A stretch of 64,000 bases of DNA, taken from Brevibacillus parabrevis (GTDB lineage: Bacteria > Bacillota > Bacilli > Brevibacillales > Brevibacillaceae). The position numbers and the translations under genes are program-made. Positions 31,791 through 40,376 of the stretch are shown here, piece by piece. The stretch covers positions 1-64,000 of the forward strand of contig NZ_RHHV01000032.1 in the NCBI RefSeq assembly GCF_003710905.1, written 5' to 3'. Position 1 is the first letter of the stretch. The number at the start of each line of letters is the position of its first letter. The notes below the pieces were generated by a model that was given only the letters and a program-made list of their open reading frames with translations, was not told the DNA's origin and ran no database searches.

Positions 31791-33641
31791 TTACAAAAGC
31801 GTTTGTCTGTAAGGGACGAAAAAAGTCTCCTCGACTTCGGTTGCCGGCAATGGTCGGCTGAAGTAATAGCCTTGGATTTCCTTGCAAGCATTTTCCGTGA
31901 GAAAATCCAGTTGGCCCTTGGTTTCGATTCCTTCCGCGATGACGTCCATATTCAAATGCTTCGCCATCGAGATAATCGTGGCGACAATCGCCTGGTCGCT
32001 CGTATTTTGCGTGATGTCGGTAATGAACGAGCGATCGATCTTGAGTTTGTGAATCGGCAGCAATTTCAAATAGCTGAGGGAGCTGTATCCCGTTCCAAAG
32101 TCGTCCAGACTGATCTTGACGCCAAAGTCGTTCAGCTTGTTGAGAATTTCCGTGGACAAATCCGCGTCCATCATCATGCTCTCGGTAATTTCCAGCTCCA
32201 AATACTTCGCTTCCAGCCCGGTTTCCTGCAAAATATCGCGGATGTATTCCACCAGATTCGCTTGATGGAACTGGCGCGAGGACAAATTGACCGATACGGG
32301 AATCAGCGGGCCTCCTGCGGAATGCCACTTTTTCATTTGCTTGCACGCTTCTCTGAGCGTCCATGTCCCGATATCGTAAATCAGTCCGGTTTCTTCTGCC
32401 ACTGGAATGAAGATGCCTGGCGACAGCATGCCCTTCGTCGGGTGATTCCAGCGAACCAACGCCTCTACCCCGATAATTTCATTGCTCGACGCACGTACTT
32501 GCGGCTGGTAGTACAAAATAAATTCATTTTGCTTGACGGCTTTGCGCAAATCGCTTTCCAGCTCGATCCGCAAGAGCAACTGGTTGTCCAGTTCATTCGA
32601 GAAAAACTGAAAGCCGTTTTTGCCGTTTTTCTTCACCTCGTACATGGCGGTGTCGGCATTTTTCAATAGCTGCTCCACGCCCGTTCCGTGATCGGGATAG
32701 ACGGCGATCCCGATGCTGGCTGAGACGTAGTAATCATTGCTTTGCAGACGATACGGAATCTCGATCTCTTTGACGACTTGCGTGGCCAACTCGGCAAACG
32801 CCTGATCAGACTGCACATTTTTGCAAATCAGGGTGAACTCGTCTCCGCCCATCCGTGCGATGACAACGTCGAATCCTGCCGTGCTTTTGCGAATCCGGTT
32901 GCTCACCTCTTGCAAAAAGCGGTCTCCGTAGGTGTGCCCGAGAGAGTCATTGATCATTTTGAAGCGGTCGATATCCAGCACGAGAACAGCAAAACGGGAG
33001 TCGGCCTCCGCACTTTGGTCGATTGTTTCCTGGAGGGATTGGTGCAGCATTCTCCGGTTCGGCAATCCGGTCAAATCGTCATGGAGCGCCTGGTATTCAA
33101 TAATGACTTTTGCCCGCTGTTCTTCCTCGCGCGTCTGTTTCTCGTACGCTTCCAGCACGAGTTGTTGTTCAAAGCTGAGCAGCTTCGTCACCGCTTGTGC
33201 GAGGGCGGGGCAGTCGGGATGCGTGTCTTTCAAGTCATCGACGATTCGCAGCAAGGCACTGAGCAGATTTTGAAAAGATCCCATATACCACTTCGGCGGC
33301 AGCCCGATTTTTTGGTGAACCATGGCAATCCGCATCCGTTTTTCGATAAACGCCTCATCAATGTAGCCGTCGAACATCTCGATCAGATGGTTGGACAGCG
33401 TTTGACGAAGGCGGTTCACTGTCGTATGGCTGGTGATGATTTCTTTGAGCGAATCGACATGAAGGATCGCTTCATAAAAAGAAGCTGTGATGTGCTCAAT
33501 TTGTGCCACGACCAAAGGACGCAGCCCTGCGATCAGCTCCAGGTCCCTTTGCGTCAAATTGATCATATTCATTTGCGCCAAAACTTCTGGATTCCCCTCT
33601 AAAGAGATGCGGGAAAAATCGTCGTGTGAGAAATGCTCCAT
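31791..33641 (-). CDS. Globin-coupled GGDEF-EAL cyclic di-GMP enzyme
   Basis: A 616-residue signalling protein. Residues 15-165 are a HemAT-type sensor globin with proximal haem His109 in RIAMVHQKIGLPPKWYMG. Residues 183-345 are a GGDEF domain with an intact GGDEF at 265-269 and LDIDRFKMIND; no RxxD inhibitory site precedes it. Residues 360-610 are an EAL domain with EAL 393-395, LELEITES, DDFGTGYSS, LKIDRSF, AEGIET and QGYYFSRPL, all catalytic positions present. It should couple oxygen or a similar gas to synthesis or breakdown of c-di-GMP; which activity dominates is unknown. The start at 33641 follows AAGGAG; the frame is open 29 codons further up. Soluble, no membrane span. Confidence 0.93.
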   Translation of the reverse strand: MEHFSHDDFSRISLEGNPEVLAQMNMINLTQRDLELIAGLRPLVVAQIEHITASFYEAILHVDSLKEIITSHTTVNRLRQTLSNHLIEMFDGYIDEAFIEKRMRIAMVHQKIGLPPKWYMGSFQNLLSALLRIVDDLKDTHPDCPALAQAVTKLLSFEQQLVLEAYEKQTREEEQRAKVIIEYQALHDDLTGLPNRRMLHQSLQETIDQSAEADSRFAVLVLDIDRFKMINDSLGHTYGDRFLQEVSNRIRKSTAGFDVVIARMGGDEFTLICKNVQSDQAFAELATQVVKEIEIPYRLQSNDYYVSASIGIAVYPDHGTGVEQLLKNADTAMYEVKKNGKNGFQFFSNELDNQLLLRIELESDLRKAVKQNEFILYYQPQVRASSNEIIGVEALVRWNHPTKGMLSPGIFIPVAEETGLIYDIGTWTLREACKQMKKWHSAGGPLIPVSVNLSSRQFHQANLVEYIRDILQETGLEAKYLELEITESMMMDADLSTEILNKLNDFGVKISLDDFGTGYSSLSYLKLLPIHKLKIDRSFITDITQNTSDQAIVATIISMAKHLNMDVIAEGIETKGQLDFLTENACKEIQGYYFSRPLPATEVEETFFVPYRQTLL

Positions 33642-34040
33642 TCCACAAAACTCCTTTGCTGCCTGAACCATATCATTTCTGGACTCATGCCGTATTGTCT
33701 TGCCTATCTTTTCGACACCATTCAACAAATTCCTCCCGATTTCTTCCCATGTTTATCCATTCGTGGAACTAGATTGTTACAAAATGACAAAAATAAAAAG
33801 AAATCAGCAAAATGGCGTGCAGACTTCTTTTTAACGGGTTCCGTATGGGAGTAGAAAATTGAAATGAACAAATAAAACAACATGCGATTTCGGAGTATGA
33901 TTCGCATGCTGTTTTCGTTTCTAAATTCAAACAAATTCAGGGTATAATTGGAGCTGTAACGAACGCAATCATAAAACTCCGAAGGACTTTTATAAAATAA
34001 GAAAATTATGTAACTTTTAACAGAGAAGGGAGATTACACC
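33642..34040. other. AT-rich intergenic region with hairpin and promoter ahead of GNAT gene
   Basis: No gene seen. At 33876-33919, AACA-CATGCGA and TCGCATG-TGTT arms form a terminator-like hairpin. TATAAT at 33941-33946 is a good -10 element, but no clear -35 lies 17 bases before it. The stretch is markedly AT-rich, which contrasts with the very GC-rich coding region that follows. Confidence 0.4.
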
Positions 34041-34598
34041 ATGCCAGATGAGATCACCGTGCACCCCGTCGCTTGGCCACCTGCCCCGATCAAGACCGAG
34101 CGGCTCCTGCTCCGCCAGTCCGAGGCCCGGGACCGGGCGGCGCTGATCGACCTGTTCGCCTCACCAGAGGTGGGAGCCTATGTCGGCGGCTCCCGACCGC
34201 GCGACGAGCTTGAGCGCGCGCTGCCTGAAGTGCCTGGGCAGCGCTTCGGCTTCTTCGTGGTCGAGCGCAACGGAACAACGATTGGCATGATCACGCTCGA
34301 TCGGCGCGCCCCGGAGCGTAAGGGTCACATCCGTCCAGAGGGCGGAGAGCCCGAGCTTGGCTACATGTTCTTGCCGCAAGCGTGGGGCCGCGGGTACGCC
34401 ACCGAGGCGTGCGCAGCGGCGCTCGACTGGTTCGCCCACACGCATCCCGGCGAGCCGGTGGTGCTCTCCACCCAGACAGCCAACGAGGCTGCGATGCGCG
34501 TCGCGGCGAAGCTGGGGTTCACCGAGGTGGAGCGGTTCGAGGACTACGGCGCCGAACAGTGGCTCGGCGTGTGGTACCCGGGCACGCCGTCCGCTTGA
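34041..34598 (+). CDS. GNAT acetyltransferase, GC-rich, actinobacterial-like
   Basis: A 185-residue GCN5-related N-acetyltransferase of the ribosomal-protein or small-molecule type. The opening IKTERLLLRQSEARD, the acetyl-CoA loop AWGRGYATEA and the C-terminal KLGFTEVERFEDYG are typical. Codons are overwhelmingly G/C at third position, unlike every neighbour, and this bias runs about 50 bases past the stop. The protein reads like Streptomyces sequences I remember. The AT-rich leader and RBS AGAAGGGAG look native to the host. Horizontal transfer from a high-GC actinomycete is the simplest explanation; a resistance or self-protection role is possible, substrate unknown. Confidence 0.88.
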   Translation: MPDEITVHPVAWPPAPIKTERLLLRQSEARDRAALIDLFASPEVGAYVGGSRPRDELERALPEVPGQRFGFFVVERNGTTIGMITLDRRAPERKGHIRPEGGEPELGYMFLPQAWGRGYATEACAAALDWFAHTHPGEPVVLSTQTANEAAMRVAAKLGFTEVERFEDYGAEQWLGVWYPGTPSA

Positions 34599-34710
34599 GC
34601 TTATGCCGCGCCCGGCTTGCCCTGATCGAATGGCTCGCGTGTAGCTGCCACAAGGACAGCTCCTAGTTATTGTCTGGAAGTAACGGGCACGATTCCCAGA
34701 TCCACTCCTG

Positions 34711-35109
34711 TTACCGCTGATCTTCCTTGTCCCTTTGCGCCCGTTTTTCCTTGAGAATGTTCTGCAACTGCTCAATTTCTTCATCCGACAGGCGAACGTC
34801 GTTTAAAAAATTGGTCATCATCGTTCCGACAGCTCCATTGAACACCCTTTTCAGAAACGACTCGCTCTCCACGCGCCTGCAGTCGCTTTCTTGAACGAGC
34901 GGATAGTACAAATAGCTGCGTCCCGACTTTTCGTAGCCGATGGCCTGCTTTTTCAGCAGCCGATTCAAAAAAGTGCGCACGGTCGGTTCGGTCCATTCGA
35001 TATCGGCAGGCAAGCGTTCAATGATTTGTTCAGCCGTTGCGGGATGCTCCTGCCATATCACCTTCATGACTTCCCACTCAGCTTCCGAAATTTTAGGAAT
35101 TGGATTCAT
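34711..35109 (-). CDS. BlaI/MecI/CopY-family repressor, without BlaR1 partner
   Basis: A 132-residue winged-helix repressor beginning ISEAEWEVMKVIWQEHPATA, the family hallmark, followed by TEPTVRTFLNRLLKK for the recognition helix and the GRSYLYYPLV wing. The C-terminus is a charged dimerisation helix. Such repressors are normally paired with a BlaR1 sensor-protease, or control copper ATPases. No partner, beta-lactamase or copper pump lies nearby; the gene converges on the foreign GNAT gene. The start at 35109 follows CAGGTGAGAG. A dyad TTAC-N4-GTAA 53 bases upstream could be its own operator. Confidence 0.88.
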   Translation of the reverse strand: MNPIPKISEAEWEVMKVIWQEHPATAEQIIERLPADIEWTEPTVRTFLNRLLKKQAIGYEKSGRSYLYYPLVQESDCRRVESESFLKRVFNGAVGTMMTNFLNDVRLSDEEIEQLQNILKEKRAQRDKEDQR

Positions 35110-35161
35110 ACTCTCACCTGTCTTTTCTTGTACGATCATAAAAGTCGTTCACAAGTAAATA

Positions 35162-35173
35162 TTACGTTTGTAA
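35162..35173 (-). promoter_or_regulatory. Candidate BlaI-type operator
   Basis: Minus-strand TTACAAACGTAA has the TTACA-NN-TGTAA shape of BlaI/MecI operators with one deviation. It lies 53 bases before the BlaI-like start, suggesting autoregulation. It was found by eye only. Confidence 0.4.
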
Positions 35174-35251
35174 AAATTCGCTGTCAACCAATCTCTTCCT
35201 TTTTTTATGAAGATGATTGTCAACAGCGCCGTCATCTACGATAATAAACAG

Positions 35252-35369
35252 CAAGAGTGTAAAAACACAGTTCCCGGTTGGTAGTCCGGGCGCAGAACAT
35301 GCGCGCGTGTCTCTGTCAGTAACCTTCCCCCCTCGGGATGTCCGACACTCTTGAATTTTTCAGAGGGGG
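35252..35369 (+). ncRNA. yjdF riboswitch (azaaromatic-sensing RNA motif)
   Basis: A structured leader directly before yjdF. CAAGAGTGT (35252-35260) and ACACTCTTG (35345-35353) form a perfect nine-pair closing stem. Inside are the hairpins CCCGG-N8-CCGGG and ACATGC/GCGTGT. The segment CCCCCTC at 35328-35334 is perfectly complementary to the Shine-Dalgarno GAGGGGG at 35363-35369, giving an obvious translational switch. yjdF RNAs in other Firmicutes sit before the same gene and bind planar azaaromatic compounds. Assignment rests on gene context and pairing, not on a covariance search. Confidence 0.75.
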
Positions 35370-35377
35370 CGGTTTGG

Positions 35378-35788
35378 GTGAAACTAACCGTTTATTTCGA
35401 TGGACAGTTTTGGGTTGGCGTGGTCGAGCATGTGGAAAATGCGCGGCTGACAGCATGCAGATTTCTGTTTGGTTCCGAGCCAAAAGACGGCGAGGTGCTT
35501 GACTTCGTCTTGCATCGTCTGTTGCCCGGACTGGATGACACAAGACAGTCCGTACAAGTAAAAGCAGCCGTTGCGACCAAGATCAACCCGAAGCGGCTGG
35601 CTCGTCAAGTGGCAAAAGAGCTGCGGCAAAAAGGAGCTTCCACCTTTGCCCAGGAAGCGATCAAGCTGGACTGGGAAGCGCGCAAGGTTGAGAAGAAAGT
35701 ATTAAGTCGCAAGCAAAAGCTCGAGCTGCAAGAACAAAAGTGGCAGCAAAAAGTCCAGAAAGCAAAAGAAAAGCACAGAGGCAAATAA
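35378..35788 (+). CDS. yjdF: YjdF family protein (DUF2992)
   Basis: A 136-residue protein starting at GTG 35378 as KLTVYFDGQFWVGVVEH, the standard opening of YjdF, with GAGGGGG just upstream. A TTG nine codons earlier overlaps the riboswitch stem and is not needed. The N-terminal domain ends about residue 75. The C-terminal half is a long, very basic helix (KKVLSRKQKLELQEQKWQQK), typical of the family. Function is unknown; the gene is induced by aromatic ligands through its riboswitch, hinting at detoxification. It stands alone and is followed by a strong terminator. Confidence 0.9.
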   Translation: MKLTVYFDGQFWVGVVEHVENARLTACRFLFGSEPKDGEVLDFVLHRLLPGLDDTRQSVQVKAAVATKINPKRLARQVAKELRQKGASTFAQEAIKLDWEARKVEKKVLSRKQKLELQEQKWQQKVQKAKEKHRGK

Positions 35789-35806
35789 TTTTCCCCTGTG
35801 CGCAGA

Positions 35807-35842
35807 CTCACGCTCCTTTGCACGGAGCGTGAGTTTTTTATT
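35807..35842 (+). terminator. Strong intrinsic terminator after yjdF
   Basis: CTCACGCTCC and GGAGCGTGAG are perfect ten-base arms with a seven-base loop, then six T. It overlaps the stop of the convergent RCC1 gene at 35838. Confidence 0.88.
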
Positions 35843-37964
35843 TCGTTTGGACGAGCTGCGGTTCAAGCGAGCTTCGGCCGTACGGATTGTAGCCGATCAC
35901 AACGATTTTGTCATCTTCGGTCACGAGCACGTGATAGTGGGACCCCGGCCCCTCGATCGCGTAATCGTACGAAGAAGCTACCAGTCGGACAGGGCGGGGA
36001 ACGCGTTTTTTGGCAAGCTCATTCCAGTCGTGCTCGTACAGCTCGCCATCCTTCGTTATTCTCAGTCTCCCACTTGCCAAGGCGATGTTTTCTTCAAGCT
36101 TTGGCAACACTGCAACCTTCCCCACTTTCCACTCGTCGCCATCGCGATCGACTTGGAATTGCAGCTCCGCAACCGCTCCCGAATCCGTCATCGCATAGAC
36201 AGAAACATCTTCCGTCGTATAGCGGACAAAATATTGCGGAGCCAATTCACGCACTCCTTTTACACCGGGCACTTTGACAAATGCTGGCTGCTTGGCTGTT
36301 TGCTCTGCATAAAGCACTTCCCCGGTTTTTGTTGTCGCGAGGAACGTATACGCGTTGGCGTACAGCTTGGTGATTTGCGAAATGACAGCCGGATCAATCT
36401 GAACGGCTTCTGCCTTGCCGATTTTGATGTTCGCAGGCTCGTAAATGCCGTGCTTTTCGACAAACTCGTGCTGCAACTCGACTGCGTACAGCCGATCGTC
36501 CGCTAGACGCACCAGCAATCGTCTTTCTCCTCCCACCACGTCTTTCGCAGGGGCAGACAAGGACAATTCCTGGCAGGTGGCAAAATCATCTGTCCACATC
36601 TGGACTTTCCCCGCTGTATCCACAGTTACCGCTGTATTCAAAATGCTGGTGATTGCCTGAATATTTTTGGGACCTTGCACCTGATAAGGCACAAGCTTGT
36701 CGTTCATGCCCCAAAGCGTGCCATCTTTGCGGACAAAAAACGGCTTGCCCATGTCCGTGCTCACTTGCCGGACGTCTTTCAACTCCCCGATCTCCGTCCA
36801 TTCCGTGAGCAGATGCGGCAATCTGCCCAGCTGTCCCGTCATGTTGCTGCCCCATGAATATACGTGTCCGGATTTTTGCAGGGCGATCACGTGATCTGTG
36901 CCTGCCTGAATGTCAACAATATCGCGCAAGCCTGCGATTTGCACAGGTACGTTTACGAGATTCGGCTGCTTTTCGCCAAGCATGCCGAGTGTGTTGTTTC
37001 CCCAGCCCCAGACCGTGCCGTCTTTTTTGCTGAACAAGTACATCCCTTCGCCACCCACTGCCATGTTGACAGCACCGTCGGCTTCGCGCGGAGCACGCGT
37101 CAGCTTGTTTTCATCCGGGTCAAACACGTGCACCTCGCCCGTTGTGGTTTGTATCAGCGCACGATCAGAGTAATCAAGCGCGATTTGCTTGACCGCCCCC
37201 GGGACATTCACCAACTGTGCAAGCTCGGCTTTCAGCTCCTGCCCCTGGCCGCTGACGTAGTACAGCTTGCCGTTTTGCTCCAACACAAACAAGGAAAAAG
37301 ACGAACCGTATATATGCGTCACCTTGGCGAAAGCACCCAACTGGGCAGGCTTGCTCTCTCCTTGCATCCACGTCCACACGGTCCCATCGTCTTTGAGCAG
37401 TACGAGCACGCCTTCGTTTCCATTTAACTCACTGATCGACTGAATGTGATCCAACCCCGCCACTTTTTCCGGCTGTGCCATGTCGTTCAGCCGCCAGACC
37501 TGACCGTCTTTCGTCAGCGCATGGTCTCCGGAGATTTGTTTGACATTTTGCAATCCCGCGAGCTTTTGCGGAAAATCTGCGTCCTTTTCTCCCTGCACGC
37601 CCCAACCCCAGACGTTGCCCTGGTTGTCAAAAGCGTAGGAAATGCCAGGACGCCAGCCATACCCCGCTCCATCAAAAATGTTGTCCGTCGCAATTCTCTC
37701 CATGCCGGACAAGGCGGTCACTTCTTGTAAAACCGCCGGAGAGTTTGCAGCCAGCTTTGCTTGCGCAGTCTTTTGCGCGATGTTGCCGCATGCCTTCATC
37801 GTTACTTCGCTGGCTTTGTCGGCTGCTGCACCACTGCCGCTGGCCTGTTTTTGCGCCGGAGTCGTTGGCGTGGCCATTTGTTCTGCCTGCACGCTCCCAG
37901 AAGCAACGAGGACAAAAGTCAAACCGCTGCACACTAGCACCTTGAGTTGATTCCGATTCCACAC
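35838..37964 (-). CDS. Secreted RCC1-repeat beta-propeller protein
   Basis: A 708-residue exported protein with a classical signal peptide ending near VQAEQ, then an Ala/Thr/Gln-rich spacer. RCC1-type blades follow: repeated GTVWGWG, GHVYSWGSNMTGQLG and GQVWRLND segments spaced about 50 residues apart, making one or two propellers. The bacterial relatives are extracellular or envelope proteins without enzymatic role, thought to bind partners. No anchor motif (LPXTG, SLH) is seen. The GTG at 37964 has only a weak GGTGG site. It stands alone between converging yjdF and the upstream catalase, whose terminator faces it. Function here unknown. Confidence 0.85.
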   Translation of the reverse strand: MWNRNQLKVLVCSGLTFVLVASGSVQAEQMATPTTPAQKQASGSGAAADKASEVTMKACGNIAQKTAQAKLAANSPAVLQEVTALSGMERIATDNIFDGAGYGWRPGISYAFDNQGNVWGWGVQGEKDADFPQKLAGLQNVKQISGDHALTKDGQVWRLNDMAQPEKVAGLDHIQSISELNGNEGVLVLLKDDGTVWTWMQGESKPAQLGAFAKVTHIYGSSFSLFVLEQNGKLYYVSGQGQELKAELAQLVNVPGAVKQIALDYSDRALIQTTTGEVHVFDPDENKLTRAPREADGAVNMAVGGEGMYLFSKKDGTVWGWGNNTLGMLGEKQPNLVNVPVQIAGLRDIVDIQAGTDHVIALQKSGHVYSWGSNMTGQLGRLPHLLTEWTEIGELKDVRQVSTDMGKPFFVRKDGTLWGMNDKLVPYQVQGPKNIQAITSILNTAVTVDTAGKVQMWTDDFATCQELSLSAPAKDVVGGERRLLVRLADDRLYAVELQHEFVEKHGIYEPANIKIGKAEAVQIDPAVISQITKLYANAYTFLATTKTGEVLYAEQTAKQPAFVKVPGVKGVRELAPQYFVRYTTEDVSVYAMTDSGAVAELQFQVDRDGDEWKVGKVAVLPKLEENIALASGRLRITKDGELYEHDWNELAKKRVPRPVRLVASSYDYAIEGPGSHYHVLVTEDDKIVVIGYNPYGRSSLEPQLVQTK

Positions 37965-38064
37965 GTGCTCATGACACCACCATTATTTGGATTTATGGAA
38001 ACAATACTTGGTTAGACGTATACTGGCAAAAAAAGTAACGGTATCTTCCCGAACATTTTCCCAT

Positions 38065-38104
38065 AAAAAAACCCCCTTTGGCTCCGTGGCGAAGCAAAGG
38101 GGGT
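38065..38104 (-). terminator. Strong intrinsic terminator after catalase
   Basis: ACCCCCTTTG and CAAAGGGGGT are perfect ten-base arms, with six A on the plus strand giving a T-run for the minus-strand catalase transcript. Confidence 0.85.
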
Positions 38105-38124
38105 TGAATCGTCTTGCTTGCTAA

Positions 38125-39720
38125 TTAATACGGCTCCGCAGCATGACCGTCTTCCTCGGCCTGGCGCACGCCAGCATCCGGATTCGTCGCTCCCATCGGC
38201 CCGCCGTGTCCGGTGTCGGCATTTTGACCACCCTGCTCGATGCCTCGCTTCAAGCGTGCGCCGTACTCCTCGTCACACTGGAAAAAGTAGCCGAGCATCT
38301 TTTCCTGAATGCGCCGATCACAGGACAACAAGGCATCGGTCAAATTGGCGATCAGATCGTCCTTTTCCCAGTCTTCCAGCAGCCGATAGCGCTCGCCAGC
38401 CTGTTTGAAATCGTTCGTGCGGTCAATTTTTTGCCGGACAATCTTTCCTGACACCGTCGGCTCATGGTCGGGAGCGCCCTGCTTTGCTTCATGCAGCCCG
38501 CCGAGCGTGGACGGCTCGTAATTGATATGCGGCTGTTGGCGGTCCACGTGGTAGAGCATTTGGCCGCCTTCCTGATTGGTCGCAACGTGCTTTTTCGGAG
38601 CGTTGATCGGCAGCTGCAAGTAGTTTGCCCCTACCCGATAGCGCTGCGTGTCCGAGTAGGAAAACGTCCTGCCCTGAAGCAGCTTGTCATCCGAGAAGTC
38701 CAGACCGTCGACGAGCACGCCCGTCCCAAAAGACGCCTGCTCTACTTCCGCGAAATAGTTTTGCGGATTTTTGTTCAGCACCATTTTTCCCACAGGCAAA
38801 AACGGGAACTGATCCTCCGGCCACAGCTTTGTCGGATCGAGCGGGTCAAAATCCAGCTCAGGATGCTCGTCGTCGCTCATGATTTGCACACACATTTCCC
38901 ACTCCGGGTAATTCCCTTGCTCAATCGCTTCATACAAGTCCTGTGTCGCGTGATTGAAGTTTTTCCCCTGTATTTCTTCTGCTTCCTTCTGCGTCAAGTT
39001 TTTGATTCCTTGCGAAAGCGGCTGCCAATGGTACTTGACCAAAACACCCTCGCCCGCCTGGTTGACCCATTTGTATGTATTGACGCCAGAGCCTTGCATT
39101 TGCCTGTAGTTCGCCGGGATGCCCCACGGTGAAAAGAGAAACGTAATCATGTGCATCGCTTCCGGCGTGTTGGAAATAAAGTCGAAAATCCGCTCCACAT
39201 CCTGAATATTCGTCACCGGGTCCGGCTTGAAGGCGTGGACGAGGTCAGGGAACTTCATCGCATCGCGGATAAAAAATACTTTCAAATTGTTTCCGACCAA
39301 GTCCCAGTTGCCATCTTCCGTGTAAAACTTCACGGCAAACCCGCGCGGATCGCGCAATGTCTCTGGCGAGTGCGCACCGTGGATAACCGTGGAAAAGCGC
39401 ACGAATACCGGAGTCTGCTTCCCGCGTTCCGCAAACAGCTTCGCTCTGGTGTACTTGGCGATCGGTTCACCCCCGACTGTTCCGTACGCTTCGAAGTATC
39501 CGTGCGCTCCGGCACCGCGCCCGTGCACGACACGTTCCGGGATTCTCTCCCGATCAAAATGCGTGATTTTTTCCAGAAAATCGTAGTTTTCCAGAACAGT
39601 AGGGCCGCGGTTCCCGACGGTTCGCATGTTTTGATTGTCGGTAATCGGATGACCTTGGCGGTTCGTAAGCAGCTCCTCTTCCGTTGCTTTGCCTGACGTG
39701 GCCTGGTTGTCTTTTTCCAT
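38125..39720 (-). CDS. kat: Catalase
   Basis: A 531-residue monofunctional haem catalase. The catalytic series is complete: His66 in ERVVHGRGAGAHGYFE, Asn144 in LVGNNLKVFFIRD, Tyr355 haem ligand in GRTFSYSDTQRYRVG. The C-terminal extension is about 25 residues of Gly, Asp and His (QNADTGHGGPMGATNPDAG), disordered and sometimes seen in Bacillales catalases. I start at 39720, six bases after GGGAGG; the ATG two codons earlier abuts that site. It would clear peroxide in the cytoplasm. No PerR box is evident upstream. It is a distinct lineage from the divergent catalase at 7946. Confidence 0.95.
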   Translation of the reverse strand: MEKDNQATSGKATEEELLTNRQGHPITDNQNMRTVGNRGPTVLENYDFLEKITHFDRERIPERVVHGRGAGAHGYFEAYGTVGGEPIAKYTRAKLFAERGKQTPVFVRFSTVIHGAHSPETLRDPRGFAVKFYTEDGNWDLVGNNLKVFFIRDAMKFPDLVHAFKPDPVTNIQDVERIFDFISNTPEAMHMITFLFSPWGIPANYRQMQGSGVNTYKWVNQAGEGVLVKYHWQPLSQGIKNLTQKEAEEIQGKNFNHATQDLYEAIEQGNYPEWEMCVQIMSDDEHPELDFDPLDPTKLWPEDQFPFLPVGKMVLNKNPQNYFAEVEQASFGTGVLVDGLDFSDDKLLQGRTFSYSDTQRYRVGANYLQLPINAPKKHVATNQEGGQMLYHVDRQQPHINYEPSTLGGLHEAKQGAPDHEPTVSGKIVRQKIDRTNDFKQAGERYRLLEDWEKDDLIANLTDALLSCDRRIQEKMLGYFFQCDEEYGARLKRGIEQGGQNADTGHGGPMGATNPDAGVRQAEEDGHAAEPY

Positions 39721-39813
39721 GTTCATCCTCCCTGTCCAAATTCTCGCTCGTTCATGAGAATGGTTTCCGAACCAGGGAGTCTTTATGCGGGAACAAGCAG
39801 AGAAAAGCGGGAA

Positions 39814-40261
39814 TTAACGGGAGGCTTCGTAGGCGAGATCGCTGCGTAACACGGGCACGGTCTGGCTGTGGTTCCATTGAGCAGCAAGGGTGACATCCTC
39901 TGTGAATCCCCTCGCGGCAAGCTCCCAGCCCGAGCCGCAGTCGTACAGCATGGCGACGGCAAAACGATCTTGCTCCCTTCTGGAAGCGTCATCAGACAGG
40001 ACGGGGCTCGCCGCGTTTGCCCGCGAGCAAGGCGCCTTGCTTTTGCGCAAAAAAGGCCGCTGTCTCGTCTCTCGTGCGATACGGATAGACGACTCCGCCT
40101 CGCCCGCACACGATGTCGACGCAGGTCGTAAACGAAAGCACATCGATGATTACTAGAATATCAGAGTGGCCCGCCAGCTCCTCCACCCCGTCATATCCCC
40201 ATTCGAAACGCGCCGAATAGTCTAATTGCTTGAATATGGAAGCTTCTTTCAACATTTCCAC
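39814..40261 (-). pseudogene. Decayed 2-phosphosulfolactate phosphatase (ComB-like) gene
   Basis: Three frames together spell a shortened ComB-family protein. The start at 40261 gives MEMLKEASIFKQLDYSARFE and continues through DVLSFTTCVDIVCGRGGVVYPY in frame one. LPEGSKIVLPSP, the family's substrate loop, is in a second frame. YDCGSGWELAARGFTEDVTL and AAQWNHSQTVPVLR, the C-terminus, are in a third. Normal ComB proteins are about 230-240 residues, but only about 150 codons remain. Frameshifts and an internal deletion have therefore destroyed it. Former role: hydrolysis of 2-phosphosulfolactate-like compounds; many Firmicute relatives are uncharacterised. Confidence 0.75.
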
Positions 40262-40376
40262 CGCTTTCTATCAGAAATGGTTACTCGTCCCATTACGTTC
40301 GCCGTTACAAAAGGAGACAAGACGTAATATTGTATATTGTCCCATCAGTTAAGATTGAAGAATGGAGTGATCTGGG

